Part shown: positions 4,840 through 5,609 of the stretch, piece by piece
How positions within the stretch are numbered: position 1 is the first letter of the stretch
Layout of the letters: each line of letters starts with the position of its first letter
Source of the DNA: Mycobacterium sp.
Lineage (GTDB): Bacteria; Actinomycetota; Actinomycetes; Mycobacteriales; Mycobacteriaceae
Length of the DNA: 5,609 nucleotides
Assembly (NCBI GenBank): GCA_023264755.1
Contig: JAHFVB010000351.1
Span: forward strand, 1-5,609
Direction of reading: 5' to 3'
Program-made: the position numbers and the translations under genes
The notes under the pieces: generated by a model
What the model was told of the DNA's origin: nothing
Seen by the model: the letters and a program-made list of their open reading frames with translations, nothing else
Database searches by the model: none

Positions 4840-5609
4840 TCAGGGCCGCCCGATGAAGTCCAGGATCCGTTCGGCGACGACTTCCGGTTGCTCGAGCTGA
4901 AGGAAGTGACCCGCCCCCTCGATCACCGCAAAGTCGCTGCCTGCGGGCAGCACGGCGGGCACCCGATCGGCGAGTTTGGCGCCCATGGCCCCGTCGGTGG
5001 CGCCGTGCAGATACAGCGTCGGGGTCACGAGTTCGGACTTGGTCCAACGACTTTGGAGTGCCGCGTAGCGCTCGGGCGGTGTGGCGACCGAGAATGCCGC
5101 GCGGTAGTACCCGAGGGCCGCCGCCCAGTTGACGGGCGAACCGATGGCGGCCCGAACGTGGTGCAGGTCCTGGTCCGCCGGGTAGCCGGGCGACCAGCGG
5201 CGCCACAGCAGCGGCAGCACCCACGATGCGGATCGTTCTGGCAGCCAAGGCAATTGGAAGTAGGTGACATACCAGCTGCGCAGCAGCTGCGCGGGCATCA
5301 GGGCGGCCAGCGAGCGCCGCACACCCACGCCGCGCTGCGGCCAGAAGGCGCGCGTCGGCGGCACCGACATCACCACGGTCTTGCCGAAGGGCCCGTCCGG
5401 CAGGGTCGCGAGCCCGGCGGCCGCCATGGCGCCCCAGTCGTGCCCGATCACGACGTCTCGGCCCGTGGGCCCGGCCGCGTCGAGCACTCTCAGCGCGTCG
5501 TCCGCGAGCGCGCCGACGTGATAGCTCCCCTCCGCGGATGGGGTCGACGGCGCGTAGCCGCGCTGGAACGGTGCCACCACCCGCCAGCCCGCCGCGGCCA
5601 GCAGGGGCG
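4840..5609 (-). CDS. Alpha/beta hydrolase, epoxide-hydrolase-like (N-terminus cut by window edge)
   Basis: The frame enters from the right edge as PLLAAAGWRVVAPFQRGYAPS and runs 256 codons to a TGA at 4840-4842, so the true start is outside the window; the HGxP oxyanion motif expected near the N-terminus is not visible. The nucleophile elbow is GHDWGA, with the Asp codon at 5437-5439, as in epoxide hydrolases and haloalkane dehalogenases rather than serine esterases. The acid is probably the Asp of GATDGAMG (codon 4993-4995) and the base the His of GAGHFLQLEQPE (codon 4906-4908). The cap region has WYVTYFQLPWLPE and GYYRAAF, offering the two tyrosines that activate an epoxide ring. The RGYAPS and GHDWGA segments resemble mycobacterial EphF-like proteins. 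Expected reaction: water addition to an epoxide, substrate unknown. The gene converges on the SDR, separated by 171 bp. Confidence 0.85.
   Translation of the reverse strand, partial: PLLAAAGWRVVAPFQRGYAPSTPSAEGSYHVGALADDALRVLDAAGPTGRDVVIGHDWGAMAAAGLATLPDGPFGKTVVMSVPPTRAFWPQRGVGVRRSLAALMPAQLLRSWYVTYFQLPWLPERSASWVLPLLWRRWSPGYPADQDLHHVRAAIGSPVNWAAALGYYRAAFSVATPPERYAALQSRWTKSELVTPTLYLHGATDGAMGAKLADRVPAVLPAGSDFAVIEGAGHFLQLEQPEVVAERILDFIGRP

Larger units (their letters stand above)
4759..4851. repeat. Direct duplication of a 40-bp unit at the convergent gene ends
   Basis: Two 40-bp copies, 4759-4798 and 4812-4851, match at 39 of 40 positions (C against A at the fifth base of the downstream CGTC-GGGCC segment) and are 53 bp apart start to start. 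Each begins with a hairpin CTCGGCC-AGGG-GGCCGAG. The 13-mer GAGCCCACCCTCG occurs three times (4774, 4803, 4827). The right-hand copy contains the last three codons and the stop of the minus-strand hydrolase; in the left-hand copy the single base change destroys that stop triplet. This is best read as a local tandem duplication of the hydrolase gene end. Confidence 0.8.

Noticed and set aside
4759..4851. CRISPR-like repeat array
   Set aside because: Only two 40-bp copies with a 13-bp spacer that itself repeats part of the unit; the pattern is a tandem duplication, not repeat-spacer.
2484..4856. Plus-strand open frame of 790 codons across the acyltransferase and SDR region
   Set aside because: It runs antisense to the acyltransferase and then out of frame through the SDR gene, with Arg/Gly-rich low-complexity translation and no motif.

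Overview
The window is about two-thirds G+C, uses GTG as well as ATG starts, and carries gene families that are especially common in mycobacteria and their relatives: a DUF3556-type membrane protein, a WS/DGAT-like acyltransferase, a mycobacterial-style SDR and an EphF-like alpha/beta hydrolase. It looks like chromosomal DNA of a Mycobacterium or Mycolicibacterium species. No rRNA, tRNA, CRISPR array, insertion sequence or phage gene was seen.

Layout, left to right. (1) Positions 1-1748, minus strand: a large multi-pass membrane protein of the DUF3556 type, cut at its C-terminus by the window edge. Its start is preceded by a SigA-type promoter with a KstR-type palindrome in the spacer. (2) 1868-2389, minus: a DoxX-family membrane protein. 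(3) 2390-2558: a gap with a palindrome and a 21-bp tandem repeat. (4) 2559-3842, minus: a divergent WS/DGAT-like acyltransferase whose active-site motif has lost its Asp. (5) 3843-3864: a 22-bp divergent promoter whose two -10 boxes overlap. (6) 3865-4668, plus: an NADP-type short-chain dehydrogenase/reductase. (7) 4669-4839: a convergent gap with a duplicated 40-bp hairpin unit. (8) 4840-5609, minus: an epoxide-hydrolase-like alpha/beta hydrolase, cut at its N-terminus.

The common theme, by inference, is lipid or sterol metabolism and membrane function. Acyltransferase, ketone/aldehyde reductase and epoxide hydrolase families sit beside two membrane proteins, one of which appears to be under the cholesterol-catabolism repressor KstR. 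The genes do not form one operon: DUF3556 has its own promoter, and the acyltransferase and SDR are divergently transcribed. The clearest regulatory signals are three start codons (1748, 3842, 3865), each lying exactly 6 nt downstream of a TANNNT -10 box, as expected for leaderless mRNAs. I did not identify a wholly new system. The best leads are the KstR-type promoter in front of a protein of unknown function, the ultra-compact divergent promoter, and the degenerate acyltransferase.
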